A stretch of 10,096 nucleotides of DNA, taken from NCBI GenBank assembly GCA_045806505.1, contig JBJMJE010000251.1, forward strand, positions 1 through 10,096, in the 5' to 3' direction. Below the pieces are notes generated by a model. The model ran no database searches and was not told the DNA's origin. It worked only from the letters and a program-made list of their open reading frames with translations. Source of the stretch: DASVFB01 sp045806505. GTDB taxonomy: Bacteria > Actinomycetota > Thermoleophilia > Gaiellales > Gaiellaceae. The translations under genes were made by a program, and so were the position numbers. This document shows positions 1 to 6,130 of the stretch, piece by piece. Numbering within the stretch: position 1 is the first letter of the stretch; each line of letters opens with the position of its first letter.

Positions 1-860
1 AGCTCGGCCGGCTCGCCGCAGTCCGACCGGGCACGCTGGTGTTCGGCGTCGACGACCGTCGGCTCGCGCGGCCGTCGCTCCAACACGCCGCCGACTCGAA
101 GTACTGCGTGTCGTGCGGAACGCCGTACGAGTACGCGGCGGCCTACGTCGGGCATCTCGGCGACTACCGCTGCCCCGCCTGCGGCAACACGCGCCCGCCG
201 CTCGACGTCGTCGCCCGCGACATCGAGCTCGCAGGGCTCGAGCACGCCTCGTTCTCGCTCGTCATGCCCGAGGGGACGCGCCGCGTGCGCCTGCGGGTGC
301 CGGGCCTCTACAACGTGTACAACGCCCTCGCCGCCGCCTCGCTCGCGCGGACGCTCGGCGTCGCGCTCGACGACGTCGCGGCCGGGCTCGAGCGTTTCGG
401 CGCTGCGTTCGGACGTTTCGAGCGGATCGCGATCGCCGACCGGCGCGTGCTGATGCTGCTGATCAAGAATCCGGCGGGGGCGAACGAGGCGATCCGCACG
501 CTCGTCGAAGGGCGTCCGCCCCGCGTCGCCGTCATCGCGCTCAACGACGCAATCGCCGACGGCAAGGACGTCTCGTGGATCTGGGACGTCGACTTCGAGC
601 CCCTGCTCGACGGCCTCGAGCACGTCGTCGCGACGGGGGACCGCGCCGCCGAGCTCGCGCTGCGGTTCAAGTATGCGGGCTTCGCAGCGGAGCGGATCGC
701 CCTCCTCCCCGGCCTGCGCGCCGGGCTCGAGCGGGGGCTCGCGCTCTCGGGTCCCGCGGAGGAGCTTGTCGTCCTCCCCACCTATACGGCGATGCTCGCG
801 CTGCGAAAGTCGATCGGCGAGGTCGGCGCGGTGCGGCCGTACTGGGAGCAGGCGGCGTGA
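1..860 (+). CDS. murT: Lipid II isoglutaminyl synthase, MurT subunit (3' part, 5' end outside window)
   Basis: MurT is the ATP-using, Mur-ligase-like subunit of the MurT/GatD complex, which amidates the alpha-carboxyl of D-Glu in lipid II to give D-isoglutamine on the inner face of the membrane. The frame is open from base 3 and has no stop up to the window edge, so the N-terminal Walker/ATPase part lies upstream. Visible features in order are: the four-cysteine zinc ribbon typical of MurT (YCVSC at bases 102-116 and CPAC at 171-182); the Mur-ligase C-terminal start YNVYNALAAA; FGRFERI; and the DUF1727 region with IKNPAGANE and DGKDVSWIWD (558-587). In characterised MurT proteins this last region carries the aspartate that assists the GatD active site. 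The GTG at 39 is internal to the central domain and is not the start. The stop overlaps the gatD start (GTGA, 857-860). Identification is firm. Confidence 0.95.
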   Translation, partial: LGRLAAVRPGTLVFGVDDRRLARPSLQHAADSKYCVSCGTPYEYAAAYVGHLGDYRCPACGNTRPPLDVVARDIELAGLEHASFSLVMPEGTRRVRLRVPGLYNVYNALAAASLARTLGVALDDVAAGLERFGAAFGRFERIAIADRRVLMLLIKNPAGANEAIRTLVEGRPPRVAVIALNDAIADGKDVSWIWDVDFEPLLDGLEHVVATGDRAAELALRFKYAGFAAERIALLPGLRAGLERGLALSGPAEELVVLPTYTAMLALRKSIGEVGAVRPYWEQAA

Positions 861-1600
861 AGATCCGCGTCGGACACCTCTACCCGGACTACCTGAACAT
901 CTACGCCGACCGTGGCAACATCGCCGTGCTGGCGCGGCGAGCGGCATGGCGCGGGCACGAGCTGGAGGTCGACACGGTTTCGATGGGCGACGCCGTACGT
1001 CCGGCTGCGCACGACCTGCTCTACGTCGGCGGCGGCCAGGACCGCGAACAGGCGCTCGTCGCGGTCGACCTCGCGGCAAAGGCGGACGCCGTGCACGAAG
1101 CGGTCACGAGCGGCGCAGCCGTCCTCGCCGTCTGCGGCGGCTATCAGCTGCTCGGCCGCTACTACCGCGACCGCGACGGCGTCGAGCTGCCCGGGATCGG
1201 CCTTCTGCCGCTGCACACGATCGCCGGCGAACGGCGGATGATCGGCGACGTGCTGCTCGAGTGCCAGTGGGCCGGGCACACGCTCGCGGGGTTCGAGAAC
1301 CACGCCGGGCGCACGCTGCTCGACGACGGTGCAACGCCGCTCGGCCGCGTCGTGCACGGCTTCGGCAACGACGGCGAGAGCGGCTTCGAAGGCTGCCGCA
1401 TCGGACGCGTGATCGGCACGTACCTCCACGGACCGCTCCTGCCGCGGAACCCGTGGCTCGCCGACTGGGTGCTCGCGCAGGCGCTCGCGCACGCGTCGGG
1501 AGGGCAGCCGCCGGAGCTCGAGCCGCTGCCGGACGAGCTCGAACGAGAGGCACACGGAGTTGCGGCCGGGCGCGCGCGGGCGCGCGGCGGACGCTTCTAG
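857..1600 (+). CDS. gatD: Lipid II isoglutaminyl synthase, glutaminase subunit GatD
   Basis: This is the class I glutamine amidotransferase (CobB/CobQ-like) partner of MurT; it releases ammonia from glutamine for amidation of lipid II D-Glu. The product is 247 residues, the usual GatD size. It opens with MKIRVGHLYPDYLNIYADRG, a characteristic GatD beginning. The nucleophile is Cys93 in AVCGGYQLLG and the catalytic histidine is His191 in GTYLHGPLLPRNP; FENHAGRT (147-154) is also conserved. The third catalytic role is thought to be supplied by the MurT aspartate, in line with the adjacent murT gene. The GTG start at 857 is chosen because it gives the family N-terminus and overlaps the murT stop by four bases (GTGA), implying translational coupling. 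The last ~12 residues are Arg/Gly/Ala-rich and probably disordered. Confidence 0.95.
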   Translation: MKIRVGHLYPDYLNIYADRGNIAVLARRAAWRGHELEVDTVSMGDAVRPAAHDLLYVGGGQDREQALVAVDLAAKADAVHEAVTSGAAVLAVCGGYQLLGRYYRDRDGVELPGIGLLPLHTIAGERRMIGDVLLECQWAGHTLAGFENHAGRTLLDDGATPLGRVVHGFGNDGESGFEGCRIGRVIGTYLHGPLLPRNPWLADWVLAQALAHASGGQPPELEPLPDELEREAHGVAAGRARARGGRF

Positions 1601-1606
1601 CGTCCG

Positions 1607-2560
1607 GTGCACGTCTTCTTCCACGGCGCCGGCGTCTTCTTCCATCACCTCGCGGCTGTCGATTTCGGCGCGCTCGGCATCGCGCTCACGTTCCAGGCGC
1701 TGCGTCTCGTCGTGCGGACGCGCGCGTGGAGGAACATCATCGCCGCGGCATACCCCGAGACGAGCGTCCGCTGGCGCAGCGTCCTCGGCGCGTACCTCGG
1801 CGGCGTCGGCCTGAACGCCATCGCGCCGGCGCGCGGCGGCGACGCGCTGAAGCTCTTCCTCGTCCACCGCCGCGTCGAGGGCAGCACGTATCCAACGCTC
1901 GCGGCGACGCTCGTCGTCGAGACGCTTTTCGACGCGTTCGTCGGCATCGCCCTGTTGCTGTGGGCCGCGCAGCTCGGCGTGTTGCCGAGCATCCACAGCC
2001 TGCCGAACCTGCCGAACATCGACCTGCGCTGGGCGTTCGAGAACCCGCTCGTGCTCGAGATCGGCGCGCTCGTTCTCGGGATCGGCATCGGCGTGCTGCT
2101 CGTGGTCGCGACGCGAAAGGTGCAGGCGTTCTGGCAGCGGGTGCGCCTTGGCTTCGCGATCCTGTCGGACTTCGGCGACTACGTCCGCCGCGTGGTCTCG
2201 TGGCAGGCGCTGAGCTGGGTCTTCCGGCTGACGACGATCTTCTTCATGCTGCGCGCGTTCCACGTGCCGGCGACGATCCACAACGCGCTGATCGTGCAGA
2301 TCGCGCAGAGCCTGTCGACCCTGCTGCCGATCGCGCCCGGCGGCGCGGGCACCGAGCAGGGGCTGCTGCTCTACCTGCTGAACGGAAAAGCGAGCAGGAG
2401 CGCGCTGCTCTCGTTCAGCGTCGGCATGCACATCGCGATCGTCGTGCTCAACGTCCTGCTCGGTGTCCTCGCGGTCCTGGCGATCACGAAGACGTTGCGA
2501 TTGCGCCGTTTACGCGACGACGCGGCTGCAGACGAGGCGGCCGCGACGCGGACTTCATGA
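1607..2560 (+). CDS. UPF0104 / LPG-synthase-TM family flippase-like integral membrane protein
   Basis: A 317-residue integral membrane protein with hydrophobic segments at roughly residues 17-36, 57-76, 98-122, 149-168, 200-217, 223-243 and 268-293. Family marks are RGGDALKLFLVHRR (77-89, the conserved R-x-G-[DE] turn after a membrane helix) and PIAPGGAGTEQGLLL (241-255, matching the conserved P-x-x-PGG-x-G-x-x-E loop). The family includes the membrane half of MprF and AglD-like or YbhN-like proteins, linked to lipid or polyprenyl-lipid translocation; the substrate here is unknown. GTG 1607 is the first possible start, because the gatD stop (1598-1600) is in the same frame. It has no clear Shine-Dalgarno sequence, so translation may follow from gatD. 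Compared with longer relatives, the usual first membrane helix seems to be missing. The tail is Asp/Ala/Arg-rich and presumably cytosolic. A link to lipid II or envelope lipids is inferred from gatD. Confidence 0.85.
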   Translation: MHVFFHGAGVFFHHLAAVDFGALGIALTFQALRLVVRTRAWRNIIAAAYPETSVRWRSVLGAYLGGVGLNAIAPARGGDALKLFLVHRRVEGSTYPTLAATLVVETLFDAFVGIALLLWAAQLGVLPSIHSLPNLPNIDLRWAFENPLVLEIGALVLGIGIGVLLVVATRKVQAFWQRVRLGFAILSDFGDYVRRVVSWQALSWVFRLTTIFFMLRAFHVPATIHNALIVQIAQSLSTLLPIAPGGAGTEQGLLLYLLNGKASRSALLSFSVGMHIAIVVLNVLLGVLAVLAITKTLRLRRLRDDAAADEAAATRTS

Positions 2561-4279
2561 CGTACGGAAGCCGAGTCCTTGCCGCTGCACACGATGGCCA
2601 TGGTGGTCGATCGCGACGACGTACGCGAACCGCCGCTGCGCGCTCAGGTGCGCGCGTGGGATCGCGAACGCGTATCGATTCGCCATCGGGCGCGCCGTCA
2701 GGACATCGCCGTTGTCGAAGTGCAGCTCGACGCGGTCGGTCACCTTCGCGTCGACGCCGCCGATCACGAACAGATCCCTCCCCGCGGGCTGCACGAGGTT
2801 CACCGTGATCTTCGGGCCGGTGTAGAAGGTCAGGTCGCAGCCGGATTCGGACCGCCCGGTGCTGTAGTCGACGCGCCAGCACCGTTGCCTGTTCACGACG
2901 CGGCCGACGCTGACGATCGCCGTCGTCCCGTTCGGTCCACGCACGTCGAGCACCGGCCGCAGATTGCGCTTCGCCGAGGCCGGCACGGTCGCATGGGCTG
3001 TGAAGGCGTGCGGCGGGAACGTCTCGATACCGACGACACGCGCGCGTGCGTCATACGCCACGAGCTTGATCGGGAACCGGTTCGGGACGAGCGTCGCGAA
3101 CATGTTGTCCTCGAGCGGCACCGCCTGCCTGCCTCCGCCCGCGAGGAAGAGGTCGATGCGCGTCACGCCGTCGGCGGCGGCGCCGGCCACGGCAAGCGAC
3201 TGGTCGGACGCGCTCGCGCCGAACATCGAGAAGTTGAGCGGCCCGCGGTCGAAGAAGTGCGATTCGTCGCTGCAACCGACGCCGTGATTGACGACGACGC
3301 ACCAGCCGCCGGCGAGCCCGACCACGATGTTGCTGCTCGGGTCTGGCTTGAAGAGCCTGGCATCGCTGCAGCACGGGAAGGCGGGCGCGTTCAGAGGAGC
3401 GATGCCGGCCTGCGCAGGCGTGAGGCCACGCTTCTCGTGCCGCACGTACCAGCCGATCGTCGGATGCGCAAGCGTCGCCTCGACCCGGGTCGGGCCGCCG
3501 GGCTCGCGGCTCGACGCCGGCAGGCCGAGCATCAACGGGTGGCCCTCGACGTCGACGTTCGTCGAGCGGCCGCCGGCCGTCACAGAGATTCTCTCGACGC
3601 GGTTGCCGGTGTTCGGCTCGCGCTCGATCCAGAGGTAGGAGTTGCCGCCGAGCAGCGCGCGGTGATCACCGTCGACAGCATGCACGTCGACGCGGTCGAC
3701 CCCGTCGGCAGCGATCCCGAACGAGTACTGCGCGCTGACGTGCGAGTACTGATCGAAGAACGAGCCGTTCCCGCTCACCACTGCGACGGGCGCCTTCGCC
3801 CGCATCACGGCCGACGTCGGCACGCATGCCGGTTCGACCCGTTGGTCACGCCGATCCGGCCCGGTCAGCCGCAGGCAGAGCGACGTGCCGCTGCGGAAGC
3901 CGGAGAGGACGTACCCCTTCCCGCCGACGTCTGTCGTGATCAGCTCGCGCAGCTTCGTCCCCCTGGGAAAGGACGCCCAAGAGCGGCCGTTGGCCGCGTC
4001 GAAAGCACGCTGCTCGCTCGGGGACGCCTGCGTGCCGGGGTGCCCGGTGAGCCACGCGGAGAAGTCCTCGATTCCCTGTGCGATCGCCGTGCCGACGGGC
4101 GTTGCGACCGCGAGCACAGCGCCCGCGGCAAGGCCGGTCAGCGCAAGAGCCACGCGCCGCCTGCGCTGCGGCTTCGCGCCGGAACGCCGAAGCACGTCGT
4201 GCCAATCGGCAGGCTCGCCGCTCGGCAGGGGCACGAGGCGATCCAGACCGGCGGCAATGCACTCGTCGACGTCACTCAT
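2555..4279 (-). CDS. Putative anti-sigma/sensor membrane protein with repeated cysteine-paired ectodomain
   Basis: A 574-residue protein of no family I can name firmly. Residues 1-42 are a short cytosolic head with ADWHDVLRR, followed by an arginine cluster (39-42) and one membrane helix at about 43-68, giving an N-inside topology. The remaining ~500 residues should be outside the membrane. They contain eight cysteines (135, 152, 303, 304, 327, 336, 467, 481) and three related stretches beginning near 189, 366 and 505 (ADGVDRVDV, ADGVTRIDL, VTDRVEL), probably beta-sandwich units. The start is set by a perfect AAGGAGGT six bases before ATG 4279, and the ATG overlaps the sigma gene stop (ATGA). 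Position and topology suggest an anti-sigma or sensor partner of the ECF factor. The zinc anti-sigma motif (HxxxCxxC) is absent, so this role is inferred. A much longer reading to 4567 would run through the sigma gene and is rejected. Confidence 0.75.
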   Translation of the reverse strand: MSDVDECIAAGLDRLVPLPSGEPADWHDVLRRSGAKPQRRRRVALALTGLAAGAVLAVATPVGTAIAQGIEDFSAWLTGHPGTQASPSEQRAFDAANGRSWASFPRGTKLRELITTDVGGKGYVLSGFRSGTSLCLRLTGPDRRDQRVEPACVPTSAVMRAKAPVAVVSGNGSFFDQYSHVSAQYSFGIAADGVDRVDVHAVDGDHRALLGGNSYLWIEREPNTGNRVERISVTAGGRSTNVDVEGHPLMLGLPASSREPGGPTRVEATLAHPTIGWYVRHEKRGLTPAQAGIAPLNAPAFPCCSDARLFKPDPSSNIVVGLAGGWCVVVNHGVGCSDESHFFDRGPLNFSMFGASASDQSLAVAGAAADGVTRIDLFLAGGGRQAVPLEDNMFATLVPNRFPIKLVAYDARARVVGIETFPPHAFTAHATVPASAKRNLRPVLDVRGPNGTTAIVSVGRVVNRQRCWRVDYSTGRSESGCDLTFYTGPKITVNLVQPAGRDLFVIGGVDAKVTDRVELHFDNGDVLTARPMANRYAFAIPRAHLSAQRRFAYVVAIDHHGHRVQRQGLGFRTS

Positions 4280-4755
4280 CGCGAGACCTCCTTCAGAGAA
4301 CGGCGCAACGCGTCGTGCGCGCTGCTGAGCGTTGCGGACACGGTTCCGACCTCGATGCCGAGCGCCGCTGCAATCGCGCGATAATCGAGATCGGCGTAGT
4401 AACGGAGGAACACCGCGAGCCGCTGGCGCTCGGGCAGCGTCGCGATCCAGCCGCGTAGCTCGTCGTCGACGTGCCCGCCGTTCTCGCTCGACGAAGTTCT
4501 TTCGACATCGACGGCCGGCACCGAGCTTTCCGCCCGCGCGGCGTTCAGCACGATCGGCCACACCCACGCCTCCAGCGTCCCCTCGCCGCGAAACGTCCGC
4601 GCCGACCGAAGAGCGCGCGCAAATCCCTCCTGCACCGCATCGTGCCCGGCTGCCTCGTCCCCGACGATCGCCGTCGCGACGCGCAGGAACTGCCGGTAAC
4701 GCGCGCGGTAGAGGGCTTCGAGCTCGCGGATCACTGTCTTCCGATCCATGCTCAT
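4276..4755 (-). CDS. ECF (sigma-70 family, group 4) RNA polymerase sigma factor
   Basis: A 159-residue extracytoplasmic-function sigma factor that should direct RNA polymerase to a small stress regulon. Region 2 spans about residues 15-75, with YRARYRQFLRVATAIVGD, DAVQEGFARA (the 2.2-type D-x-V-Q-E-x-F motif) and LEAWVWPIVLNAAR. A short acidic/serine linker (76-96) follows. Region 4 spans about 97-155, with LPERQRLAVFLRYYADLDY and a helix-turn-helix in YRAIAAALGIEVGTVSATLSS. No extra C-terminal domain is present. ATG 4755 (MSMDRK) is chosen; ATG 4749 is an equally possible start, and neither has a good Shine-Dalgarno. Extension to 4872 would overlap the lipoprotein gene and adds unconserved sequence. 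The stop overlaps the start of the downstream membrane protein gene (ATGA), the usual layout for an ECF factor and its regulator. The specific ECF group is not assigned. Confidence 0.92.
   Translation of the reverse strand: MSMDRKTVIRELEALYRARYRQFLRVATAIVGDEAAGHDAVQEGFARALRSARTFRGEGTLEAWVWPIVLNAARAESSVPAVDVERTSSSENGGHVDDELRGWIATLPERQRLAVFLRYYADLDYRAIAAALGIEVGTVSATLSSAHDALRRSLKEVSR
4286..4293 (-). promoter_or_regulatory. Strong Shine-Dalgarno sequence for the sigma-partner membrane protein
   Basis: On the minus strand AAGGAGGT stands six bases before ATG 4279 and lies inside the end of the sigma factor gene. It is by far the best ribosome binding site in the window. It settles the start of the 574-residue membrane protein and suggests that this protein is made at least as efficiently as the sigma factor, as would suit an inhibitor kept in excess. 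Confidence 0.8.
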
Positions 4756-4762
4756 ACGATCA

Positions 4763-4773
4763 CGTGGGCCACG
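4763..4773. promoter_or_regulatory. Short palindrome CGTGG-G-CCACG upstream of the sigma gene (possible operator)
   Basis: Perfect five-base arms around a single central base lie in the 25-base gap between the lipoprotein stop and the sigma start, eight bases before ATG 4755. The left arm overlaps the palindrome CACGTG (4761-4766). A one-base loop makes a stable RNA hairpin unlikely, so a protein-binding site is the more sensible reading. On the plus strand it is followed by CTTTTGTTT, but no plus-strand gene ends here. Chance occurrence in GC-rich DNA is quite possible. Confidence 0.25.
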
Positions 4774-4780
4774 CTTTTGT

Positions 4781-5230
4781 TTAGGGGACGCCGAGTTCGC
4801 GAGGGGTCGTGCCATCGTCACAGGCGACCGGCCCGCGGCGGTCCAGCTCGGAGACGTAGGCACGGGCCTCACTGCGACGTACGTAGTGGAGCATCGCGCA
4901 GTCCATCATCCCGCTTTGCACGACCTCGCAGGGGACGGTCATCGTCCGTCCACTGCTCGCCGAGGTCGCGCAGCGGTAGCCGCGAACGAGCCACTTCTGC
5001 GCGTCGATGCTCATCGCCCCGTCGGCGTAGACCCAGCCGTTCTTCGCGAACCTCCGGCAGTACGCCCTCAGGACATAGTCGCGGGCGATCGCTTTCGGAA
5101 CCTTGTCGCGCTGCTCCGGGGCAAGGCGCAGCATGAGGTCGGCACATTTGTCGGCGCGGTCGACAGACCGGCTCGAGCCACAGGCCGCCAGCCCGACCGC
5201 AGCGACCGCCGCGATCAGCGCGAGACGCAC
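4781..5230 (-). CDS. Small cysteine-rich lipoprotein of unknown function
   Basis: A 149-residue predicted lipoprotein. The N-terminus is MRLALIAAVAAVGLAACGSS: a short basic start, a hydrophobic stretch and the lipobox LAAC, with lipid-modified Cys17 followed by Gly-Ser-Ser. It should therefore be anchored to the outer face of the cytoplasmic membrane. The mature part (~130 residues) has six further cysteines (29, 58, 87, 101, 111, 137), an even number consistent with up to three disulfides, and aromatic motifs such as KNGWVYADG and AQKWLVRGYRC. I do not recognise the domain. The start is GTG 5230, one base after the Nudix gene stop, and only this start yields the lipobox. Its position directly before the ECF sigma gene suggests, without proof, a role in the same envelope-sensing module. 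Confidence 0.8.
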   Translation of the reverse strand: MRLALIAAVAAVGLAACGSSRSVDRADKCADLMLRLAPEQRDKVPKAIARDYVLRAYCRRFAKNGWVYADGAMSIDAQKWLVRGYRCATSASSGRTMTVPCEVVQSGMMDCAMLHYVRRSEARAYVSELDRRGPVACDDGTTPRELGVP

Positions 5231-5231
5231 G

Positions 5232-5687
5232 TTACGGAGCCCAGAGCGTGCCGAGATAAACCAGCGGGTCGCCTGGCCTCCAGCGGCGCAGGAAACGCTG
5301 GATCGGCGGGTGGAGAACGATCGAGTCGAGCTCTTCGACCGAGAAGAGGCGATGCCCGCGGACGGCTCCGTCTTCCGAGCGAACCGACTCGAGTGAGCGG
5401 CCGCTCAGGTCACCGGCGAACACGATGTGCACGACGTGCTTCGCGCGCAGCGCCTGTTTCGGCGCGATCGACTCGGCGATGCACACCGGTCCCTCGACCG
5501 GAATCTCCTCGTCGATGCCGAGCTCCTCCGAGAGCTCGCGGTACAGCGCGTCGGTCAGGCTCTCCCCCACGTCGACGCCGCCGCCCGGGAGGAGCCAGTA
5601 CTCGCGGCCGGGCTTCTCGTGCCGGCAGAGGAGGATCTGCTCGTTCCAGCCGAGCAGCGCCGAAACGCGGATCCGGGGCTCGAGCAT
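5232..5687 (-). CDS. Nudix hydrolase (MutT-like)
   Basis: A 151-residue Nudix-fold pyrophosphohydrolase. The Nudix box G-x5-E-x7-RE-U-x-EE-x-G-U is perfect at residues 36-58 (Gly36, Glu42, Arg50-Glu51, Glu54-Glu55, Gly57-Ile58) and supplies the Mg2+-binding glutamates. The N-terminal strand RIRVSALLGWNEQILLCRHEK and the signature WLLPGGGVDVGES are typical of small MutT-like enzymes that cleave nucleoside diphosphates linked to a second group. The substrate cannot be read from sequence; a damaged or non-canonical (d)NTP is a reasonable inference given the dUTPase gene just upstream. The C-terminal HPPIQRFLRRWRPGD stretch is also common in such proteins. ATG 5687 shares one base with the dut stop (TAATG), and no competing start gives the full first strand. 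Confidence 0.92.
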   Translation of the reverse strand: MLEPRIRVSALLGWNEQILLCRHEKPGREYWLLPGGGVDVGESLTDALYRELSEELGIDEEIPVEGPVCIAESIAPKQALRAKHVVHIVFAGDLSGRSLESVRSEDGAVRGHRLFSVEELDSIVLHPPIQRFLRRWRPGDPLVYLGTLWAP

Positions 5688-6130
5688 TAGCTCGCGCTCG
5701 AGCCGAAGCCGCGCTCTCCGCGCTCCGACTCCGGCAGCTCGTCGACCACGCGCAGCTCGACCGGGGGAACCGGCAGGATCACGAGCTGCGCGATGCGCAT
5801 CCCGGGCTCGATCGCGAACGCGCGCTCGCGGTCGGTGTTGAGGAGGATGATGCGGAGCTCGCCGCGGTAGCCGGAGTCGACGAGACCCGGCGTGTTGACG
5901 ATGGTGATGCCCTGGTCGATCGCGAGGCCCGAGCGCGGCTGTACGTACCCTGCGTAGCCGGGCGGAATCGCGACCGCGACGCCTGTGGCGACGAGCGCGC
6001 GTTCGCCGGGCTCGAGGACCACGCTCTCGCACGCCGAGAGGTCGAGGCCGGCGTCTCCCTCGTACGCGTGCCGCGGCAGCACCGCGTCCGGCCGCAGCCG
6101 GCGGATCGGGAGCTCGATCGGAGCGCTCAG
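5687..6130 (-). CDS. dut: Deoxyuridine 5'-triphosphate nucleotidohydrolase (dUTPase), probable CTG start
   Basis: A trimeric-type dUTPase that hydrolyses dUTP to dUMP and pyrophosphate, supplying dTMP synthesis and keeping uracil out of DNA. All five motifs are present (numbered from CTG 6130): 1, DAGLDLSA (26-33); 2, PRSGLA (65-70); 3, GLVDSGYRG (82-90, with catalytic-site Asp85 and substrate-stacking Tyr88); 4, GMRIAQLVI (110-118); 5, RGERGFGSS (137-145). Length from CTG is 147 residues, normal for the family. No ATG, GTG or TTG lies in frame near the expected N-terminus. The next candidate, GTG 6082, would delete the first strand (IELPIRRLRPDAV). CTG 6130 overlaps the hflX stop as CTGA and follows GGGAG by five bases, so it is the preferred start. 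Confidence 0.95.
   Translation of the reverse strand: MSAPIELPIRRLRPDAVLPRHAYEGDAGLDLSACESVVLEPGERALVATGVAVAIPPGYAGYVQPRSGLAIDQGITIVNTPGLVDSGYRGELRIILLNTDRERAFAIEPGMRIAQLVILPVPPVELRVVDELPESERGERGFGSSAS

Noticed and set aside
105..182. Zinc ribbon as a separate small DNA-binding protein
   Set aside because: The four cysteines belong to the MurT central domain, where this ribbon is a known family feature.
673..2808. Very long open frames overlapping known genes (for example 673-2808 plus, 782-2431 minus, 2579-4384 plus)
   Set aside because: They are Arg/Ala/Pro-rich frames kept open by high GC content and sit across well-identified genes; no domain is recognisable in them.
4280..4567. 96-residue N-terminal extension of the sigma-partner membrane protein
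   Set aside because: It lies wholly inside the sigma factor gene in another frame, is arginine-rich shadow sequence, and the perfect Shine-Dalgarno at 4286-4293 sets the start at 4279.
4763..4782. Rho-independent terminator on the plus strand (short palindrome followed by CTTTTGTTT)
   Set aside because: The perfect arms leave only a one-base loop (or a four-base stem if the loop is opened), and no plus-strand gene ends there.
4756..4872. Longer sigma factor starting at 4872
   Set aside because: It would overlap the last ~90 bases of the lipoprotein gene, and the added residues are not sigma-like; region 2 begins soon after ATG 4755/4749.
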